DNA of 64,000 nucleotides from Cellvibrionales bacterium. Lineage in GTDB: Bacteria > Pseudomonadota > Gammaproteobacteria > Pseudomonadales > UBA7239. Below are positions 60,649 through 64,000 of the stretch, piece after piece. The notes below the pieces were generated by a model. That model did no database searches. It worked only from the letters and a program-made list of their open reading frames with translations, and was not told the origin of the DNA. Each line of letters starts with the position of its first letter. Position 1 is the stretch's first letter. The position numbers were made by a program, and so were the translations under genes. The stretch lies in NCBI GenBank assembly GCA_016713115.1, contig JADJPU010000001.1, positions 1,116,001 through 1,180,000 on the forward strand, read 5' to 3'.

Positions 60649-62853
60649 TCAAGCCGCTAGGAATTCGGTCGCATCGCTGATGTCGAGCTGCTCCGGCAGC
60701 AGCGCATCATTGGCGTATTTTTCCCATACGCGGCTGCGCACAAACAATTCGTAAAGATCGGGGTCGATGTGATTGTCGTGGCGCATTTTTTTCAAAATGC
60801 CCAGCGCCATGCTGATCTTCATCGGCGGTTTGTAGGGGCGATCGCGCGCGGTCAGCGCTTCAAAAATATCGGCAATTGCCATCATGCGTGCGGGCAATGA
60901 CATTTGCTCGCGCTTCAAGCCGCGCGGAAAGCCGGTGCCGTCCATTTTTTCGTGGTGGCCGCCGGCGTATTCCGGCACGCGGCGCAGTTTTTTCGGAAAC
61001 GGCAGCGATTCCAGCATGTCTATCGTCACTGCCATGTGGTTGTTGATCACGCCGCGCTCTTCACTGGTGAGTGTGCCGCGCTCGATGCACAAGTTGTAAA
61101 TTTCCACTTCCGTCAGCAGCGGTTGTAATTGGTTATCTGCATCCAACCATTGTTGTGCGGCAATTTGTTTAACGCGCGCTTTGGCTTCCGGCGCCATGAA
61201 CTCGCCACCTTTGTTGGCGGTGGCAATAAATTGGCGATCCGCTTCCAGCTGCGCCAATGCGTTGTCCAGAGTGGCTTGTAGCTCTGTGCGTGCGGCAGGA
61301 TTTTCAGCAACGGCCTGATAAAACGCCGCCAATTTTTGTTGGCGCAAACTGGCAAAACGCACATGCACGGTGTCGATGCCATCGTGCATCAAATGCAGTT
61401 TTGTTGCTTTATCCAGCACAGAATCGGGTGTGGAGAGTTTGCCGCAATCGTGCAGCCACGCTGCCACGCGCAATTCATACCAATCATCGTCATTGAGAAT
61501 AAAATCACGAAACACGGTGTCGTCGTCGTGCGCCGCTTGTGCAATCATCTCCATCAACACCGGTACTTTTTGACAATGCGCCGAAGTGTGGCGCGATTTG
61601 GCGTCAATGGCCTGCGCGATGCAGCGAATAAACGCATCCAACAGATTTTTTAATTCTTGCACCAAAATTTGATTGGTCAATGCAATGGCTGCGTAAGAAG
61701 CGAGCGCGCTCACTAGCGATTCTGTGCGCTCAGAAAAGCAACTGATCTCGCCACTGTGCGCATCACGCGCGTTGATGAGTTGCAACACGCCCACCACATC
61801 GTTCTCGTGGTTCAACAGCGGCACGGCTAAGAACGAGCGCGAGCGGTAACCGGTTTTGTTATCGAATTCGCGCGTGCCGGAAAAATCAAAACGGGTATCG
61901 CTGTACGCGTCTTCTATGTTGATCACTTTGCGCTGCAATGCCGCGCAAGTAGCGACATTGTGCAGGTTTTCGTCGCCATTGCTGTCGTACAGCGAAATGG
62001 GTGGCAGCGTGACCGCCGTGCCGCTGTGTCCACCCATGTTCACATTTAGTGTGTCGTTCAACACCAGCGCAAATTCTAAACGCGGCATTTGCAGATCGTC
62101 TTTTAATAAATACAGTGTGCCGCCGTCGGCATAGGTGAGCAGTTTGGCTTCGTGCAAAATGCGCTCGATCAGTGCGCGCGTATTCGGTTCTGTTGATAGT
62201 TCTATCAATAAATCTTTTTGCTGTTCGGCAGAAATTTGATTGTCCAAGGCTATTGCCGCGAACACCGAAAGCGCCTGCACAGCGGGCTCTAATTCACGAG
62301 CAAAAGCGATTACTCCGCTATTTGAAATACCCATGGCATTGATGAGTTGCATCACGCCGATGATGCGGCCGTTATCACCAATCAAGGGCACGGAGAGAAA
62401 CGATTGCGAGCGATAGCCGGTTTTTTGGTCAAACGCGCGCGTACCGGAGAAATCAAAGCGCACATCGCTGTACGCGTCTGTTACATTGATCAACTGGCGC
62501 TGGTGGTAAGCGCAGGCGGCGATGTTGTGCTCATTGCGCGTGCGCTGGTTATTTGTTTCCACAAATAGCGGTACAGATGGCAAGTTGGATGTTTTGCCTT
62601 GATGCGAATCCATGCCGATATTGAGTGATTGATTGCGCACGATGACAAAATCGAGATGGTCGTCGAGACCATTTTCATTTTGGCGCACGAGATAAAAAGT
62701 GCCGCCGTCGGCGCGCGTGATGTCCATGGCTTCGGCGAGTATGGTTTCGCACAAGCGGTAGACATTTTTTTCCGCCGCAATTTTTTGTGCCGTGTGCAGC
62801 AGGCGCCGGTATAAATCGACAGACATGTCAGAGTGCTGGTTTGCGCTGGTCAT
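60649..62853 (-). CDS. Tandem GAF-domain HD-GYP-type phosphodiesterase
   Basis: A 734-aa signalling protein. GAF domains at about 15-205 and 220-395 share nearly the same segment (DAYSDVRFDFSGTRAFDQKT and DAYSDTRFDFSGTREFDNKT), showing an internal duplication. The HD domain has HDCGK at ~467 and HHEKMDGTGFP at ~632. The usual GYP triplet is GFP. The HD-to-HH gap is about 165 residues, longer than usual, because of a helical insertion. HD-GYP enzymes hydrolyse cyclic di-GMP; activity here is plausible. The GAF type resembles cyclic-nucleotide-binding GAFs. It diverges from the CHASE2 gene. Confidence 0.88.
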   Translation of the reverse strand: MTSANQHSDMSVDLYRRLLHTAQKIAAEKNVYRLCETILAEAMDITRADGGTFYLVRQNENGLDDHLDFVIVRNQSLNIGMDSHQGKTSNLPSVPLFVETNNQRTRNEHNIAACAYHQRQLINVTDAYSDVRFDFSGTRAFDQKTGYRSQSFLSVPLIGDNGRIIGVMQLINAMGISNSGVIAFARELEPAVQALSVFAAIALDNQISAEQQKDLLIELSTEPNTRALIERILHEAKLLTYADGGTLYLLKDDLQMPRLEFALVLNDTLNVNMGGHSGTAVTLPPISLYDSNGDENLHNVATCAALQRKVINIEDAYSDTRFDFSGTREFDNKTGYRSRSFLAVPLLNHENDVVGVLQLINARDAHSGEISCFSERTESLVSALASYAAIALTNQILVQELKNLLDAFIRCIAQAIDAKSRHTSAHCQKVPVLMEMIAQAAHDDDTVFRDFILNDDDWYELRVAAWLHDCGKLSTPDSVLDKATKLHLMHDGIDTVHVRFASLRQQKLAAFYQAVAENPAARTELQATLDNALAQLEADRQFIATANKGGEFMAPEAKARVKQIAAQQWLDADNQLQPLLTEVEIYNLCIERGTLTSEERGVINNHMAVTIDMLESLPFPKKLRRVPEYAGGHHEKMDGTGFPRGLKREQMSLPARMMAIADIFEALTARDRPYKPPMKISMALGILKKMRHDNHIDPDLYELFVRSRVWEKYANDALLPEQLDISDATEFLAA

Positions 62854-62986
62854 AGCGGTTACCGAGGGAGGTGGTTGCCAAGAGAACTTTATTCTAGCAG
62901 CGTCTGTCCTGTGTGCAGTCTTACTCTGACAGCCGTCAACGCTGCTCGTATACTTGCCCGCTGAAGGATGGAATCACTGACAACAT

Positions 62987-64000
62987 ATGCGTTTGTTTTC
63001 ACGAAAAAAATTGCACGAAGTGCGTGCGGTAATCGCTTTGGGCATGGTGCTGGCGCTGCTGATGGTTGGCGCACAGTTTTCGACCGGCTACGCGCGCCAA
63101 TTGATGGATCGCTTGGATTTGATGCTGTACGACCTGCGTTTCAATGTCTTGCTGCCCTACAGCCACCCACAGCCTTCGGCGCAGCCAGTGGTCATTATCG
63201 ACATCGATGAGCGCAGCTTGAAAGAGGTAGGCCACTGGCCGTGGAGCCGTAAAACGGTGGCCGAGCTGGTGGACAAATTGGTAGCAGCTGGCGTGGTGAG
63301 CATCACTTTCGATGTGGTGTTTTCCGAGCCGGAAACCAATATGGCGCAAGCGATTGCGGCCGAGCAGCCCGCGGGTACGGCACTGGCCAGTTCGTTACAG
63401 GCCTTGGTGCCGGCGTTTGACTACGACAGTCTGATGGCCGCCAGTATCGGCAAGACCGATGTCATTCTGGGTTACATCCTGCATCGCGGTGCCTTCCATA
63501 CCGGCGTGATGCCGGACAGCCGCATCGAGATAGCTGTGGAGGATGTGCGGCGCACTTCGGTGGAACACATGGGTGGTTACACGGCCAGTATTCCGGCGCT
63601 GCAACAGGCAGCGCGCGCGCAAGGCTTCATCAACGGTGACCCCGACCCCGATGGCACGGTGCGCCGTGCGCCGCTGGTGTTGCGCTATGGCGATCAGCTG
63701 TACCCCAGCTTGGCAATGCAGACCGCCATGACCTACCTACTGCTCGACAGCGTCAAACCCGAAGTGATTGATGGCAGCATCCAAAGTTTCATGCTGGGGG
63801 ATAAACAAATCCATACCGATGCCAAGGGGCAGATGTTGGTGCCCTACCGCGGACGGCAGGGCAGTTTCCCCTATATTCCTGCTGTGGATGTGTTGCAGGG
63901 CAAGGTGGATCCGAAGTTGTTGTCGGGCAGCATTGCCATGGTGGGCACTTCGGCCATCGGCTTGGTCGATTTGCGTACCACGCCGGTTGGCGCCATGTAT
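62987..64000 (+). CDS. CHASE2-domain sensor protein (partial)
   Basis: The first 338 residues of a longer membrane protein that runs off the right edge. An N-terminal transmembrane segment (VRAVIALGMVLALLMVGAQF) leads into an extracytoplasmic CHASE2 domain: YDLRFNVLLPYSHP, VVIIDIDERSLKEVGHWPWS, VVSITFDVVFSEPE, GFINGDPDPDGTVRRAPLVL and SIAMVGTSAIGLVDLRTTPV. CHASE2 is usually followed by transmembrane helices and an adenylate/guanylate cyclase, kinase or GGDEF domain; a class III cyclase is common in this context but not visible. No stop occurs before 64000. ATG 62987 follows GAAGGATGG at some distance. Confidence 0.88.
   Translation, partial: MRLFSRKKLHEVRAVIALGMVLALLMVGAQFSTGYARQLMDRLDLMLYDLRFNVLLPYSHPQPSAQPVVIIDIDERSLKEVGHWPWSRKTVAELVDKLVAAGVVSITFDVVFSEPETNMAQAIAAEQPAGTALASSLQALVPAFDYDSLMAASIGKTDVILGYILHRGAFHTGVMPDSRIEIAVEDVRRTSVEHMGGYTASIPALQQAARAQGFINGDPDPDGTVRRAPLVLRYGDQLYPSLAMQTAMTYLLLDSVKPEVIDGSIQSFMLGDKQIHTDAKGQMLVPYRGRQGSFPYIPAVDVLQGKVDPKLLSGSIAMVGTSAIGLVDLRTTPVGAMY

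Overview
The window looks like chromosomal DNA of a gammaproteobacterium of broadly Pseudomonadales/Cellvibrionales type. This is inferred from gene order and families: trpGDC, hemCDXY-dsbB, the dapF/DUF484/xerC/HAD neighbourhood, a CbrX-CbrA-like sensor, prmA, and an S-adenosylhomocysteine riboswitch before ahcY. I cannot name the species. No rRNA or tRNA gene was recognised.

Positions 1 to about 28,450 are accessory and mosaic. The left edge holds the C-terminus of a P4-type tyrosine integrase. It is followed by an excisionase-like HTH/PIN toxin-antitoxin pair and a TPR protein. Next come an epimerase, an Old-Yellow-Enzyme oxidoreductase, a TetR regulator with a 25-bp operator-like dyad, and an SDR gene cut short by an IS21-family element (istA/istB). 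Beyond the IS lie a RES-domain gene and, convergent to it on the minus strand, a seven-gene type 3 BREX-like phage-defence operon: brxF, brxC, an extra AlbA/Schlafen-type gene, pglXI, brxHII, pglZ, brxA. Most junctions overlap by 1 to 4 bases or abut. brxC carries a one-base frameshift. Right of BREX is a small satellite-like module with a RadC-type JAB protein, an inovirus Gp2-family protein, an AlpA regulator, an unrecognised 506-aa protein and a 155-aa possible DNA-binding protein. It ends near a tandem TTGGGGGTAC repeat just before trpG.

Positions 28,484 to 64,000 are mostly core genome. They cover tryptophan synthesis (trpG, trpD, trpC), DNA repair (xth, uvrD), envelope redox (dsbA, cytochrome c4, dsbB), ribosome GTPase engB, lysine synthesis (dapF, dapB), tRNA modification (gluQ, queG), a dksA with a long Lys/Ala/Pro-rich tail, a frameshifted DUF484 gene, xerC, haem synthesis (hemC, hemD, hemX, hemY), an FKBP lipoprotein, YceI plus cytochrome b561, a CbrA-like kinase, prmA, riboswitch-controlled ahcY, rsmE, thrB, a GAF-GAF-HD-GYP protein, and a CHASE2 sensor running off the right edge. 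Two small toxin-antitoxin cassettes (brnTA, yefM-yoeB) sit among core genes with clear dyad operators.

The best candidate for something new is the BREX locus: an inserted AlbA-type gene, paired dyads before brxF, a flanking RES gene, and a one-base brxC lesion. The satellite-like module is second. Two genes (brxC and the DUF484 gene) each appear to lack one base, so sequence error must be excluded before biological conclusions are drawn.
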